A stretch of 34,715 nt of DNA from Candidatus Ventrousia excrementavium (GCA_018714845.1 DVMR01000038.1:1-34715), one strand, 5' to 3'. Shown: positions 24,803 through 34,286, numbered from the stretch's first letter. Made by a program: numbers and translations. Notes: generated by a model not told the origin, from the letters alone.

Positions 24803-25228
24803 ATGTTGGTTTCTGAAATCATGAGCCGGGGGGTTGTTTCGCTTTCACCTGACGATACCGTCGAAAGCGCGGCGCGGCTGCTGGCGCATCACGGCGTGGG
24901 CGCGCTGCCCGTCTGTGCAGAGGACGGGCGCGTGCGCGGCATGGTGACTGACCGCGACATCACAGTGCGCGGCGTGGCAGCCGAACTGCCGGCCGGAACG
25001 CCGGTGCGAAGTCTGATGAGCAGGCCGGTTTATACAGTCGAGGCCCATGCCGACGTGCGCGAAGCAGCGCTGATGATGGCGGAAAAGCAGGTGCGCAGAC
25101 TGCCGGTCATGCAAAACGGACGCCTGTGCGGCATGATTTCGCTCGGCGACGTAGCCAAAAGCCACGCCTACGACATGGAAGCGTCGCAGGCGCTCGGCGA
25201 AATTTCGCTGCCCGCGCGGGATTACTGA
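24803..25228 (+). CDS. CBS-domain-pair protein
   Basis: A 141-residue protein made of two CBS motifs (about 7-60 and 72-125) and a short tail. It shows the typical MSRGVVSLSPDDTVESAARLL, VRGMVTDRDITVRG and LPVMQNGRLCGMISLGDVA pattern. CBS pairs bind adenine nucleotides and regulate partners; no partner domain is fused. ATG at 24803 behind GAGAGGGG is preferred to the in-frame ATG at 24785, which has no site. Its 3' end overlaps the convergent phoR gene by 7 bases. Confidence 0.9.
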   Translation: MLVSEIMSRGVVSLSPDDTVESAARLLAHHGVGALPVCAEDGRVRGMVTDRDITVRGVAAELPAGTPVRSLMSRPVYTVEAHADVREAALMMAEKQVRRLPVMQNGRLCGMISLGDVAKSHAYDMEASQALGEISLPARDY

Positions 25229-26898
25229 GGCTGACACGCCTGGTCGGACGGCACTGCAAAGGTCACGGTAAAGGTGCTGCCCGCGCCCAGGGTGCTGTCG
25301 ACACTGATCTCGGCGCCCAGGGCCATGGCCAGGTGCTTGACAATGGCAAGGCCCAGGCCGGTGCCGCCCACTTCGCGCGAGCGGCTTTTGTCCACGCGGT
25401 AAAAGCGCTCGAAAATGCGGCTCTGTTCGTCAGCGGGGATTCCGATGCCTGTGTCGCGCACCGAGACAAAGGGACGTCCGCTGCGGCGGCCCACGGTCAC
25501 TGTGACGCTGCCGCCGTCGCGGTTGTACTTGACGGCGTTGTCGCACAGGTTGCAGATGAGCTCGAGCAGCATGGAGCGGGACGCGCAGATAATCTGCTCA
25601 TCGCCCTCGACAGACAGCGTGATACCGCGCTTTTGCGCCGCGTCGGTTAAGCGGGACACCGCCTCGTGCGAGACGGCGAGCAGGCCGACCGGGCCGCCCT
25701 GCGTCGGAACAGCGCCTTCGTCGAGCCGGGAAAGGGACAGGATATCGTCGACCAGCGTCAAAAGCCGGCTGCACTCGTCCGAGATGATGTGGGCGAACCG
25801 CCCGACGTCGCCGGGGCGGGCCATGCCGGTTTCAATCAGCTCAGCGTAGCCAGAGATCGAGGTCAGCGGGGTCTTGAGCTCGTGCGACACATTGGCCGTG
25901 AACTCGCGGCGCATTCGCTCGCTTTCCTGCTGCTCGGTGACGTCGCTGATGAGCAGGATGCAGCCGCTCGAAGCGGGCGAGCCCAGCACGCGCAGCGCGC
26001 GACCCTGGTGCATTTCGGTCTGTTCGGCGCGTTCGCCTGCAAGCGCGCGGCGCGCCAGGGCGCTGACCCACGCCTCGCGGCACAGAACGAGCAGATTCTG
26101 CTCGACAGGGTTCAAATCTTCGCGGCCCAAAAGCCGCAGGGCGCTCTGGTTGCACGACAAAACCGTCAGCTCGCTGTCGAGCACAATCAGTCCTTCGGCC
26201 ATCGACGCAGTGATGGCCGACAGGTGCTCGCGCTGGTCCTGCAGCTCGCTCATGCGCTCGCGAAGCCCCTCATTCTGGCGGTAGATACGCCCGAGCAGGG
26301 GAGCTATTTCTTCATAGGTGTCGTTTTCAAGCGGGTGCTCGAGGTCGAGTTCGTTGAGCGGCTGCACGATTTTGCGTGTCATGTGCGACGCCAGCCACAG
26401 CGCGCCCAGGCAGAGAATCACAAGCAGCAGAACATAGCGCGGAATAAGGTCGCGCGTGACGGCCCAGACGCTCGAAGTGTAGGACGCGACGCGCAGTACG
26501 GTGTCGTCGTCAAGCCGCTGCGCATAGTAAAAGCATTCCTCGCCCAGCGTGTCTGACAGACGGGTGCGCGAGCCGGTGCCCGAGGCAAAGGCCTGCTCGA
26601 CCTCAGGGCGGTCCTGGTGGTTGTCCATCAGCGCTTCGTCGGCGGTGCTGTCGAACAAAACCGTGCCGTCGCGCGCAATCAGCGTGATGCGCAGCCGTGT
26701 GTCTGACAAAGCGCTGAGCACGGCCTCGGGGTCGTCAGATGCCAGACAGGCGCTTTTGATATTGCCCGCCTGGCGGATGGTCTCGCTCTGCATAAAAGCG
26801 CGCTGGCCGTCGTAGTCAGTCCACAGGGCCAGCGCAAAGGCGGCAAGGGCGGTAAGCACGCACAAAAGAACTGTGCTGGCAAAGATTTTTTTTCTCAT
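25222..26898 (-). CDS. phoR: Phosphate-responsive sensor histidine kinase PhoR
   Basis: A 558-residue sensor kinase. Membrane helices lie at about 5-27 and 153-172, flanking an extracytoplasmic domain of about 125 residues. A PAS-like domain follows (about 225-330), then HisKA with the phosphorylated His near 350 (NVSHELKTPLTS) and the ATPase domain with NLCDNAVKYN, DTGIGIP and GGTGLGLAIVKHL. It phosphorylates PhoP when phosphate is scarce. ATG at 26898 overlaps the phoP stop (ATGA). An open frame extends upstream to 27030 but lies inside phoP. It is last in the pst operon and overlaps the CBS gene tail-to-tail. Confidence 0.93.
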   Translation of the reverse strand: MRKKIFASTVLLCVLTALAAFALALWTDYDGQRAFMQSETIRQAGNIKSACLASDDPEAVLSALSDTRLRITLIARDGTVLFDSTADEALMDNHQDRPEVEQAFASGTGSRTRLSDTLGEECFYYAQRLDDDTVLRVASYTSSVWAVTRDLIPRYVLLLVILCLGALWLASHMTRKIVQPLNELDLEHPLENDTYEEIAPLLGRIYRQNEGLRERMSELQDQREHLSAITASMAEGLIVLDSELTVLSCNQSALRLLGREDLNPVEQNLLVLCREAWVSALARRALAGERAEQTEMHQGRALRVLGSPASSGCILLISDVTEQQESERMRREFTANVSHELKTPLTSISGYAELIETGMARPGDVGRFAHIISDECSRLLTLVDDILSLSRLDEGAVPTQGGPVGLLAVSHEAVSRLTDAAQKRGITLSVEGDEQIICASRSMLLELICNLCDNAVKYNRDGGSVTVTVGRRSGRPFVSVRDTGIGIPADEQSRIFERFYRVDKSRSREVGGTGLGLAIVKHLAMALGAEISVDSTLGAGSTFTVTFAVPSDQACQPQ

Positions 26899-27569
26899 AC
26901 CGTGCCCCCAATTTTGTAACCGGCGCCGCGGACCGTGACGATGTGTTCGCCGCAGGGGCCGAGCTTTTGCCGCAGGGATTTGATGTGCATGTCGACAGTG
27001 CGGCTTTCGCCGGGGTAGTCGACGCCCCACACGGCGTCCATGATTTTTTCGCGCGACAAAACGATGCTCTGGTTGCGCAGCAGGTAGTGCAGAAGTTCAA
27101 ATTCTTTGAAGGTCAGCGTCACCGGCGTGTCGCCGCAGGTAACGACGCGGCGCGCCGGGTCCAGGGTCAGCGAGCCGACCGACAAAAGCGAGCCGGCGTT
27201 GTCGCGGCCCGCGCGCCGCAAAAGGGCACGCACGCGCGACAGCAGCTCCATGACGCCGAAGGGCTTGGTCAGGTAGTCGTCGGCGCCGGCGTCCAGCCCC
27301 AGGACCTTGTCGTATTCGGACGAGCGGGCAGTCAGCATCATGACGGGAATTTTCTGCTCGCGCTCGCGCAGACGGCGCAGCCATTCCACGCCGTCCTGCC
27401 CGGGCAGCATGATGTCCAGAAGGACCAGGTCGGGCGTGCGCTCAGAGAAGGCGCGCCAGAAGTCCTCGCCGCAGTCAAAGCCCTGCGCCTCGTACCCCGC
27501 AGAGGTCAGCGAGTACAACACAAGGTTGCGGATATTCTCATCGTCCTCTACATAGTAGATGAGAGGCAT
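26895..27569 (-). CDS. phoP: Phosphate response regulator PhoP/PhoB (OmpR type)
   Basis: A 224-residue response regulator. The receiver domain (1-120) has YVEDDE acidic residues, the phosphoacceptor Asp in LVLLDIMLPG near 50 and the conserved Lys in YLTKPFG. The winged-helix DNA-binding domain (about 130-224) has FKEFELLHYLLRN and SRTVDMHIKSLRQKLG. It would activate pho genes through Pho boxes such as the one before pstS. ATG at 27569 lies one base after the phoU stop. Context in the pst operon makes the assignment strong. Confidence 0.95.
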   Translation of the reverse strand: MPLIYYVEDDENIRNLVLYSLTSAGYEAQGFDCGEDFWRAFSERTPDLVLLDIMLPGQDGVEWLRRLREREQKIPVMMLTARSSEYDKVLGLDAGADDYLTKPFGVMELLSRVRALLRRAGRDNAGSLLSVGSLTLDPARRVVTCGDTPVTLTFKEFELLHYLLRNQSIVLSREKIMDAVWGVDYPGESRTVDMHIKSLRQKLGPCGEHIVTVRGAGYKIGGTV

Positions 27570-27570
27570 G

Positions 27571-28236
27571 TCAGACCGTCCCCTCTCCGGAGGAGCGGTG
27601 CTCGCCGGTGATGGAAAAGACGACCCATTCGGCGATGTTGACCGAGTGGTCGCCGATACGCTCAAAGTACTTGGCCACCATGATAAGGTCGATGGCCTGT
27701 TCGCAGAAGGGACCGTTCTGGCGGATGAGCTCAATAAGCTCCTCTTTGACGCGGACAAAAAGGTCGTCTACCTCGTCGTCCATGTCAATGACCTTGCGGG
27801 CCAGGTCGAGGTCTTTTTTGACAAAGGCGTCAATACCCGACGAGACCATGCGGATGGTGGCACGGGCCATATCGCCGATGGAGTCCATGACAGTGGGGGT
27901 TTTGATATCGCCGAGCAGCAGGGTCAGCTCGGAAATATCGGCGGCCTGGTCGCCGATGCGCTCCATATCGGTAATCATTTTCAGAGCTGCCGAAATCAGG
28001 CGCAGGTCGCGAGCAACCGGCTGCTGCTGCAAAAGCAGCTTGAGGCACAGGCTTTCGATGCTCTTTTCCATGCCATCGATCTGCGAGTCGTTCTGCGCAA
28101 TGCGTTTGGCCTGGGTGCGGTCGCCTTCCATCAGCGCCTTGGCTGCGCTGGCGATGGTCGTCTCGACAAGGGCGCCCATGGTAATGAGCTCGGTGTTGAG
28201 GGTCTCGAGCTGGTGGTCGAATCGGCTTCTGGGCAT
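27571..28236 (-). CDS. phoU: Phosphate signalling protein PhoU
   Basis: A 221-residue, all-helical protein with two PhoU three-helix repeats (about 15-105 and 115-205). Each carries the metal-binding type motif (AALKMITDMERIGDQAADI and AKYFERIGDHSVNIAEW). PhoU links the Pst transporter to PhoR and represses the regulon when phosphate is plentiful. Its ATG overlaps the pstB stop by one base (TAATG). Confidence 0.97.
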   Translation of the reverse strand: MPRSRFDHQLETLNTELITMGALVETTIASAAKALMEGDRTQAKRIAQNDSQIDGMEKSIESLCLKLLLQQQPVARDLRLISAALKMITDMERIGDQAADISELTLLLGDIKTPTVMDSIGDMARATIRMVSSGIDAFVKKDLDLARKVIDMDDEVDDLFVRVKEELIELIRQNGPFCEQAIDLIMVAKYFERIGDHSVNIAEWVVFSITGEHRSSGEGTV

Positions 28237-28994
28237 TATCCAAACCTCCCGGTGATGTAATCTTCGGTCCGCTTGTCGCTCGGGCGGGAAAAGAGGGTCT
28301 CTGTGTCGCCGAACTCAATCATTTCGCCGAGCAGGAAAAAGGCTGTTTTGTCCGACACACGCGCCGCCTGCTGCATATTGTGCGTGACCATGATAATAGT
28401 ATAATCTTTTTTCAGGTCAACGGCAAGTTCTTCGATCTTGGATGTGGAGATGGGGTCGAGCGCGCTGGTCGCCTCGTCCATCAGCAGAACATCGGGCTTG
28501 ACAGCCAGGGCTCGGGCAATGCACAGCCGCTGCTGCTGGCCGCCTGACAGGCCCAGGGCGCTCTTTTTGAGGCGGTCGGATACCTCGTCCCACAAAGCGG
28601 CGCCGCGCAGCGAGCTTTCGACAATCTCGTCGAGCTTGGCGCGGCTGCGGATGCCGTGAGTGCGCGGGCCGTAGGCGATGTTGTCGTAAATGGACATGGG
28701 AAAGGGATTGGCCTTTTGAAAGACCATGCCGACGCGCCGGCGCAGGTCGGTGACGCTCTGGCCGGGCGCATAGACGTCCTCGCCGCGGTATAAAAGCTGC
28801 CCTTCGATGCGCACGCCGGCAATCAGGTCGTTCATGCGGTTGATGGTGCGCAAAAAGGTAGATTTGCCGCAGCCCGAGGGGCCAATGAGCGCTGTGATTT
28901 CGCGCTCGGGCAGGTCAAGGCAGATATCCTTCAAGGCGTGGTTTTCGCCGTAGTACAGATTCAGGTTTTTAGCCTGAATAATCGTATTGCTCAT
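28236..28994 (-). CDS. pstB: Phosphate ABC transporter ATPase PstB
   Basis: A 252-residue ATPase energising high-affinity phosphate uptake. Walker [10 protein letters not shown] (near 33), PstB-typical [11 protein letters not shown] directly after, Q-loop [16 protein letters not shown], signature [15 protein letters not shown], Walker [14 protein letters not shown] and [13 protein letters not shown] are all present. ATG at 28994 follows GAGGGTGA, 15 bases after the pstA stop. Confidence 0.98.
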   Translation of the reverse strand: MSNTIIQAKNLNLYYGENHALKDICLDLPEREITALIGPSGCGKSTFLRTINRMNDLIAGVRIEGQLLYRGEDVYAPGQSVTDLRRRVGMVFQKANPFPMSIYDNIAYGPRTHGIRSRAKLDEIVESSLRGAALWDEVSDRLKKSALGLSGGQQQRLCIARALAVKPDVLLMDEATSALDPISTSKIEELAVDLKKDYTIIMVTHNMQQAARVSDKTAFFLLGEMIEFGDTETLFSRPSDKRTEDYITGRFG

Positions 28995-29009
28995 ATTCTC
29001 ATCACCCTC

Positions 29010-29912
29010 TTATTTCTTTTTCAGGCGCTTGCCGACCAGCTTGGCTGCCAGGTTGATGCAAAGCGTGATGCACAGCAGAACAACGGCGACCGACATGGCC
29101 AGCTTAAAGTCGGCGCGCTCTTTGGCGTACACATACAAAGCGACGGTCAGCGTTGCGCCCGAGCTGTGGATAAGCCCGCCGTTTGAGAAAAAGTCCTGCA
29201 GAGTCATACTCATGCCGGCGGTGAACATCAGCACCGCCGATTCGCCGACAATGCGGCCAATGGCCAGAATACAGCCGGTGACAATGCCGTCAATCGAGCT
29301 GGGAAGCACGATGGTGCGAATCATGTGCCAGCGCCCGGCGCCCAGTCCCAGAGCGCCCTCGCGGTAGCTCTGCGGCACGGTTTTGAGGCTTTCCTGCGTG
29401 GTGCGGATAATGGTGGGCAGCGTCATGATGACCAGCGTCAGCGAGCCGGCCAGCAGTGTTTTGCCAAGGCCCATCATCTGGCAGAACACCAGCATGCCGA
29501 CCAGGGCGTACAGAATGGAAGGAATACCGGCCAGTGTTTCGGTGGCGTACTCAATGGCCGCGACCAGGCGGCGGTTGCTGGCGTATTCGGTCAGGTAAAT
29601 GGCCGCGCCGACGCCGAGCGGCAAAACGATAATCAGGGTGACAATGATGACGTAAAGGGTATTTTGAATGGCCGGCAGAATGCCGTTTGTGTCGTTGATG
29701 ACGCTTTCCTGCGTGGTGAGGAACTGCCAGCTCAGGCCGGGAACACCGTCGATCAGAATGGTGCCGATGATAAAGAGCAGCAGCGCGACGGTCAGGCCGG
29801 AAGAGATGTATAAAAGCGTGCGCATGACGATTTCATAGGTTCTGCGCCGGGGAGAAAGGTTGCCGTTTTTCACGCGGCTTTTGCCCGCAGAGCGGGAAGC
29901 GGTTTTTTCCAT
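29010..29912 (-). CDS. pstA: Phosphate ABC transporter permease PstA
   Basis: A 300-residue membrane subunit. A basic cytoplasmic N-terminus (1-35) precedes six predicted helices. The family motif GIPSILYALVGMLVFCQ and the coupling loop YREGALGLGAGRWHMIRTIVLP are clear. It pairs with PstC to form the channel. It starts 3 bases after the pstC stop. Confidence 0.97.
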   Translation of the reverse strand: MEKTASRSAGKSRVKNGNLSPRRRTYEIVMRTLLYISSGLTVALLLFIIGTILIDGVPGLSWQFLTTQESVINDTNGILPAIQNTLYVIIVTLIIVLPLGVGAAIYLTEYASNRRLVAAIEYATETLAGIPSILYALVGMLVFCQMMGLGKTLLAGSLTLVIMTLPTIIRTTQESLKTVPQSYREGALGLGAGRWHMIRTIVLPSSIDGIVTGCILAIGRIVGESAVLMFTAGMSMTLQDFFSNGGLIHSSGATLTVALYVYAKERADFKLAMSVAVVLLCITLCINLAAKLVGKRLKKK

Positions 29913-29915
29913 GGC

Positions 29916-30833
29916 TTATTTCTCCTTGTCCCGTTTGAGAAAGAGGTTCAAAACGACGTTGATGCACATGATGAACAAAAAGAGCACCAGGCCGATGGAA
30001 TACAGCGCGTTGCGCTGCAGGCTGCCGACCGAGGCGTAGCTCATTTCGCTGGCAATGGCGGTCGTCAAAAAGCGGACACTGGAAAAGAGCGAGGGCATGT
30101 TGGCCACATTGCCGGCCACCATCAGAATGGCCATGGCTTCGCCGATGGCGCGGCCCACGCCGAGCACGACAGCTGCCGCAATGCCGCTTTTGGCGGCCGG
30201 AGCGGAGACGCGGAAGTAGGTCTCGAGCTCGGTGGCGCCCAGCGCCAGGCTGGCCTCTTCATATTCGCGCGGAACGGCGAGCAGCGCCGTCTCGGACACC
30301 GAGATAATAGACGGCAGAATCATGACAGCCAGGACGATGATGGCGGCGAGAAGGCTGTCGCCGGCCGCCAGGTTAAAGGTCTCGCGTATGGCGGGCACCA
30401 GAACCATCATGCCGACCAGGCCGTAGACGACCGACGGAATACCGGCCAGAAGGTCAACGGCCGTGCGGATGATGCCGGCCACGCGCGGCGGCGCCACTTT
30501 GGCAAGGTATACTGCGGTGAAAAAGCCGATGGGCACGCCGATTAAAATGGCGCCGGCCGTGCCGTAAATCGACGTCAGAATAAAGGGAAGAATACCGTAG
30601 GCCGGGTCGGTCTTGTGGGTCGAGGCCCAGCGGGTGCCAAAGAGAAAATCCCACAGCCCGATTTCACGGATGGCAGGCAGACCGGAGATAATCAGGTATA
30701 CGGTGATCAGCAGGACAAAGGCAATGGCGATAAAGCCGCAGATGGTAAATACAACCTGCATCGGCCGTTCAAGCAGATTGCGGCTGCGCGGTTTTTTGCC
30801 GCCTTCCTGCACGGGGGTCACGGATTCATTCAT
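29916..30833 (-). CDS. pstC: Phosphate ABC transporter permease PstC
   Basis: A 305-residue membrane subunit with six predicted helices. It shows the PstC landmarks DFLFGTRW (near 65), GIPSVVYGLVGMM and coupling loop YEEASLALGATELETYFRVS. It is separated from pstS by an 86-base gap that contains a strong hairpin, so its expression is probably lower than that of pstS. Confidence 0.97.
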   Translation of the reverse strand: MNESVTPVQEGGKKPRSRNLLERPMQVVFTICGFIAIAFVLLITVYLIISGLPAIREIGLWDFLFGTRWASTHKTDPAYGILPFILTSIYGTAGAILIGVPIGFFTAVYLAKVAPPRVAGIIRTAVDLLAGIPSVVYGLVGMMVLVPAIRETFNLAAGDSLLAAIIVLAVMILPSIISVSETALLAVPREYEEASLALGATELETYFRVSAPAAKSGIAAAVVLGVGRAIGEAMAILMVAGNVANMPSLFSSVRFLTTAIASEMSYASVGSLQRNALYSIGLVLFLFIMCINVVLNLFLKRDKEK

Positions 30834-30863
30834 AAAACAATCAGCCCTCGCTTGCAGATTTCA

Positions 30864-30892
30864 AGGCAAGTCCCCACTCGGGGGACTTGCCT
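30864..30892 (-). other. Strong hairpin between pstS and pstC
   Basis: AGGCAAGTCCCC and GGGGACTTGCCT are perfect complements (12 bp) with a 5-base loop. No T-run follows on the minus strand. This fits a processing or stabilising hairpin that protects pstS mRNA, or a leaky terminator giving more PstS than PstCAB. Confidence 0.75.
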
Positions 30893-30919
30893 GTGGTAAA
30901 AGGACGCTATCAATGAGTT

Positions 30920-31861
30920 TTAGTTGGCCGCAACAACGCCGGCGGAAGCGATGACATCAGCAGCATCGGGGCTCATGGCGTAGTCGAGGAAGGCCTGGGC
31001 AGCGTCAGACAGCTCGGTGCCTTCGACAGTGACCATGACGAACGGACGCTGGATCTCGTAGGAGCCGTCGCGCACCGTGTCTTCGTTGCACTCGACGCCG
31101 TTGACCATGACAGCCTTGACAGTGTCGTCAACAGCCGACAGGGAAGCGTAGCCGATGGCGTTGGGGTTGGAAGCGACGTTGCCGATGATGTCGCCGGTCG
31201 AGGAGTACTCGTTGGTGTAGACGCAGGCGTCTTCAACACCGACGATCTCTTCAAAGGCGCTGCGGGTGCCCGAGCCGGCTTCACGGCCGAACACGGCGAT
31301 GGGAGCGTCGCTGCCGCCAAGCTCAGACCAGTTGGTGATTTCGCCCTTGAAAATCGAGGCAATCTGCTCGACAGTCAGGTCGCTGACGCCGTTTTCAGGG
31401 TTGACGACAACGGCGACGCCGTCTTTGGCGATAACGTTGGCAACAGCGCCGGCGCCGGTCTCTTCTTCAGACAGTTCGCGCGAGGACAGGCCGATGTCGC
31501 AGGTGCCGGACATGGCGCCTTCGATGCCGGCGCCCGAACCCGAACCGGTGTAGTTGATGGTGACGTCGGGCTGGACTTCCTTAAAAGCCTCGGTCAGAGC
31601 AGCCATCACGTCGGCCATCGAGGTCGAACCGTCGGTGTTGACCGTGCCGCTCACAGCAGTGGTCTCGTCACCGCTGTTGTCCGTGCTGGGAGTGCTTTCA
31701 TTGTTGGTGTTGCTCTCGTTGTTCGTTCCTTCGTTGGTAGTGCCTTCGTTGGTGGTACCTTCATTATTGGTGCCTTCGTCAGTGGCTGCATTCTGGCAGC
31801 CGGCCAGAGCCAGCGTAAAGACCAGAAGACAGGCAAGCAGGACAGAAAGTTTCTTTTTCAT
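30920..31861 (-). CDS. pstS: Phosphate-binding lipoprotein PstS
   Basis: A 313-residue binding protein. The signal peptide ends in LALAGC (lipidated Cys22). A low-complexity Asn/Glu/Thr/Ser linker follows (about 27-70, five-residue NEGTT-like repeats), then the PBP-like domain (about 72-313). Phosphate-contact motifs are visible: NTDGSTSM, INYTGSGSGAGIEG, DIGLSSR and FGREAGSGTRSAFEE. It delivers Pi to PstCA. It is first in the operon behind a candidate Pho-box promoter, with AAGGAG before the ATG. Confidence 0.97.
   Translation of the reverse strand: MKKKLSVLLACLLVFTLALAGCQNAATDEGTNNEGTTNEGTTNEGTNNESNTNNESTPSTDNSGDETTAVSGTVNTDGSTSMADVMAALTEAFKEVQPDVTINYTGSGSGAGIEGAMSGTCDIGLSSRELSEEETGAGAVANVIAKDGVAVVVNPENGVSDLTVEQIASIFKGEITNWSELGGSDAPIAVFGREAGSGTRSAFEEIVGVEDACVYTNEYSSTGDIIGNVASNPNAIGYASLSAVDDTVKAVMVNGVECNEDTVRDGSYEIQRPFVMVTVEGTELSDAAQAFLDYAMSPDAADVIASAGVVAAN
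31718..31780 (-). repeat. 15-bp imperfect tandem repeats encoding the PstS linker
   Basis: About four 15-bp units encode [N/D]EGT[N/T] pentads. Such repeats expand and contract by slippage and here only change the length of the tether between lipid anchor and binding domain. Confidence 0.75.
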
Positions 31862-31918
31862 TTTTTCTTACTCCTTCGTAATTGAACTTTTTCTGCTCCT
31901 CTGTGATTACGGTCCTCA

Positions 31919-31973
31919 GTATAAGAGCGCTTTGTAAAGTGTACATCCATTTGTTTGTAAAATGTAAGTAAAA
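31919..31973 (-). promoter_or_regulatory. Candidate Pho-box promoter of the pst-pho operon
   Basis: On the minus strand TTTAC occurs at 31968-31972, 31957-31961 and 31934-31938, spaced 11 and 23 bases (one and about two helical turns). This resembles the Firmicutes PhoP direct repeats. A -10 TATACT (31919-31924) follows the last repeat by 9-10 bases, and no good -35 is present, as expected for an activator-dependent promoter. Confidence 0.65.
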
Positions 31974-31976
31974 TGG

Positions 31977-32009
31977 CGAGATGGCGATTTTGAATAAACC
32001 GCCATCTCG
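31977..32009 (-). terminator. Terminator-like hairpin after the Clp gene
   Basis: CGAGATGGCG and CGCCATCTCG form a perfect 10-bp stem with a 13-base loop. On the minus strand it is followed by CCATTTTAC, and on the plus strand by ATTTTTG. It lies between the Clp stop and the Pho box and probably stops Clp transcription before the pstS promoter. Confidence 0.7.
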
Positions 32010-32030
32010 ATTTTTGTATAAATTGCACTG

Positions 32031-34286
32031 CTAATTGCCGGCGGCCAGGGGCGCGGGAACCCGTTCAAGGGCCAGTGAATGGTCGCGCACAGTCAGCCGC
32101 AGGAGCGAGCCGCGCGGCAGCCCTTCGCCGAGCAGCAGGGCGCAGGCACGGTCGTCGACTTCCTGGGTAACCAGCCGGCGCAGCGGACGCGCGCCCAAAG
32201 CCGGGTCGCTGCACCGAAGTGACAGCTCGGCGACCGCTTCGTCGTCCCACGACAGCGCGACGCCCTGCGCAAGCAGGCGTTCACGCGACTGCGCGAGCAG
32301 CTTTTGGCAGATGCGCTGCTTGTCAGCATTCCCCAGAGGCTGAAAGACCAGCACCTCGTCCAGGCGGTTTAAAAGCTCGGGCCGAAAGGCGCGCCGGACT
32401 TCGGCGAGGACGCGGCTGTCGGCGGCATTTTGCGCCTGCCCGCCAAAGCCGGCGGGGCGGGACTGCATTTCACGCAGGCCGACGTTGGAAGTCAGGATGA
32501 TGACGGCATTTTGAAAGTCGGCCCGCCCACCCTCGGAATCGGTCAGAAAACCGTCGTCAAGCAGCTGCAAAAGCAGATTTAAAACGTCGGGGTGGGCCTT
32601 TTCGGCTTCGTCAAAGAGCACGACGCTGAAGGGCTTGCGGCGGATGCGCTCGGTCAGCAGTCCGCCCTCGCCAAAGCCGACGTAGCCGGGCGGCGAGCCG
32701 ATGAGCTTGGACACAGAGTGCGGCTCGCGAAACTCGGACATGTCGATGCGCACAAGCGAGCGCTCGTCGCCGAACAGACAGGCGCACAGGGCGCGCGCCA
32801 GCTCGGTCTTGCCCACGCCTGAGGGCCCGCAAAACAGAAAGGAGCCGAGCGGCCGTCCGCCGCCGTGGCCCAGCAGGCGGCCCCGCTGTACAGAGCGCGC
32901 CACGGCGCGCACGGCCCGGTCCTGTCCGACGACCCGTTCGGCCAGCTTTGACTCCAGAGCCAGCAGAGTCTGCCGCTCGTCGTCCGCCGCGGCGTCGGCG
33001 CTGATGCCCGTCATGGTAAAAACAGCGTCTGCGATATGCCGCGGCGTCAGAATGGGCTGTCCGGCCAGACGGGCCGAGGCGGCTGCCTCGTCCAAAAGGT
33101 CGATGGCCTTGTCGGGCAGACGGCGCTCGGGCATACAGCGCACCGACAGGCGGACTGCGGCTTCGAGCGCGTCATCGGCGATGCGGATGCCGTGGTGCGA
33201 TTCGTACCGCCCGGACAGGGAGCGCAAAATGCGCAGCGCCTGCTCTGATGTGGGCTCGCCGATGTCAACGGGCTGGAAGCGGCGGGCCAGGGCACTGTCG
33301 CGCCGAATGGTCTTTTTGTATTCAGCCGGCGTTGTGGCGCCAATCATCTGAAGCCCTGAGCGCGCCAGCGCGGGCTTTAAGATGTTGGCCGCGTCGATGG
33401 CGCCTTCGGCCGCACCCGCGCCGGTCAGCATGTGAATTTCATCAATAAACAAAATGACGTCGCCGCTCTGACGGACCTCTTCGAGCACGTTGCGGATGCG
33501 TTCTTCAAACTCGCCGCGGTATTTGGTGCCTGAAATCAGGCCCGACAGCTCGAGCGAGATGAGGCGCTTGTTCAAAAGAGGGGCCGGCACGTCTCCGTCG
33601 GCAATTTTCTGTGCCAGACACTCGGCAACAGCCGTTTTGCCAACGCCGGCGTCGCCCAGAAGCACGGGGTTGGATTTTTGCCGGCGGCACAAAATGCTGA
33701 TGACCCGCGCGACCTCGTGCTCGCGCCCGACGACGGGGTCGAACCGGCCCTGACGCGCCTGGGCCGTCAGGTCGGCGCCGAATTGCAGTGTCAGCTTGAG
33801 CTCGCTTCTCTTGGCGCTCTTGCCCGAGCCCGGCGGCGGGGGCGCCGGCTCGGCCTGCGGCCGGGCCAGCAGGCGGGCGTACAGGGCCGACAGGCTGATG
33901 CCCAGGCGCTTGAGCACCAGCGCGCCGCCGCAGTCCTTTTCGGTTAAAAGCGACATGAGAATGTGCTCGCTGCCGACGCTTGCGCTGCCGGCTGCCGTCG
34001 CCTGTGCGGGCGCGCCTTCGATGATGCGCATGGCGCTGACCGTCAAAACGACAGGGGCAGACGCGCGGCCCTTGCCCGCCCCGACAACGGCGGCTACGGC
34101 GTCAAAAAGCTGGCGCTCGGTCAGGCCCATCTCACACAGCGCGCGGCTGCCGCCCCCGCCGCGCTGGCAGTAAATGCCGAGCAGCAGGTGCTCGGACCCG
34201 ATAAAGCTGTGCTGCAGCCGCCGCGCCGATGAAAAGGCGAGCAGCAGGGCGTTTTGCGCTCCCTGAGAAAAACGGTTGTCAGTCAT
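32031..34286 (-). CDS. Clp-family AAA+ unfoldase (ClpA/ClpC-like, no M-domain)
   Basis: A 751-residue double-ATPase chaperone. The Clp N-domain (1-145) has two repeats. D1 has Walker A GDAGVGKT (211-218) and Walker [10 protein letters not shown]2 has Walker A GPSGVGKT (487-494) and Walker [11 protein letters not shown]. Between D1 and D2 the sequence runs [23 protein letters not shown] with no coiled UVR/M-domain, so the architecture is ClpA-like although such Clostridia proteins are often called ClpC. At the ClpP-docking loop position the sequence is AGFG (612-615) rather than I/L/V-G-F, so ClpP pairing is likely but uncertain. ATG at 34286 follows GAAGGA and overlaps a 52-codon ORF by 8 bases. 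No CtsR-type operator was seen. Confidence 0.9.
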   Translation of the reverse strand: MTDNRFSQGAQNALLLAFSSARRLQHSFIGSEHLLLGIYCQRGGGGSRALCEMGLTERQLFDAVAAVVGAGKGRASAPVVLTVSAMRIIEGAPAQATAAGSASVGSEHILMSLLTEKDCGGALVLKRLGISLSALYARLLARPQAEPAPPPPGSGKSAKRSELKLTLQFGADLTAQARQGRFDPVVGREHEVARVISILCRRQKSNPVLLGDAGVGKTAVAECLAQKIADGDVPAPLLNKRLISLELSGLISGTKYRGEFEERIRNVLEEVRQSGDVILFIDEIHMLTGAGAAEGAIDAANILKPALARSGLQMIGATTPAEYKKTIRRDSALARRFQPVDIGEPTSEQALRILRSLSGRYESHHGIRIADDALEAAVRLSVRCMPERRLPDKAIDLLDEAAASARLAGQPILTPRHIADAVFTMTGISADAAADDERQTLLALESKLAERVVGQDRAVRAVARSVQRGRLLGHGGGRPLGSFLFCGPSGVGKTELARALCACLFGDERSLVRIDMSEFREPHSVSKLIGSPPGYVGFGEGGLLTERIRRKPFSVVLFDEAEKAHPDVLNLLLQLLDDGFLTDSEGGRADFQNAVIILTSNVGLREMQSRPAGFGGQAQNAADSRVLAEVRRAFRPELLNRLDEVLVFQPLGNADKQRICQKLLAQSRERLLAQGVALSWDDEAVAELSLRCSDPALGARPLRRLVTQEVDDRACALLLGEGLPRGSLLRLTVRDHSLALERVPAPLAAGN

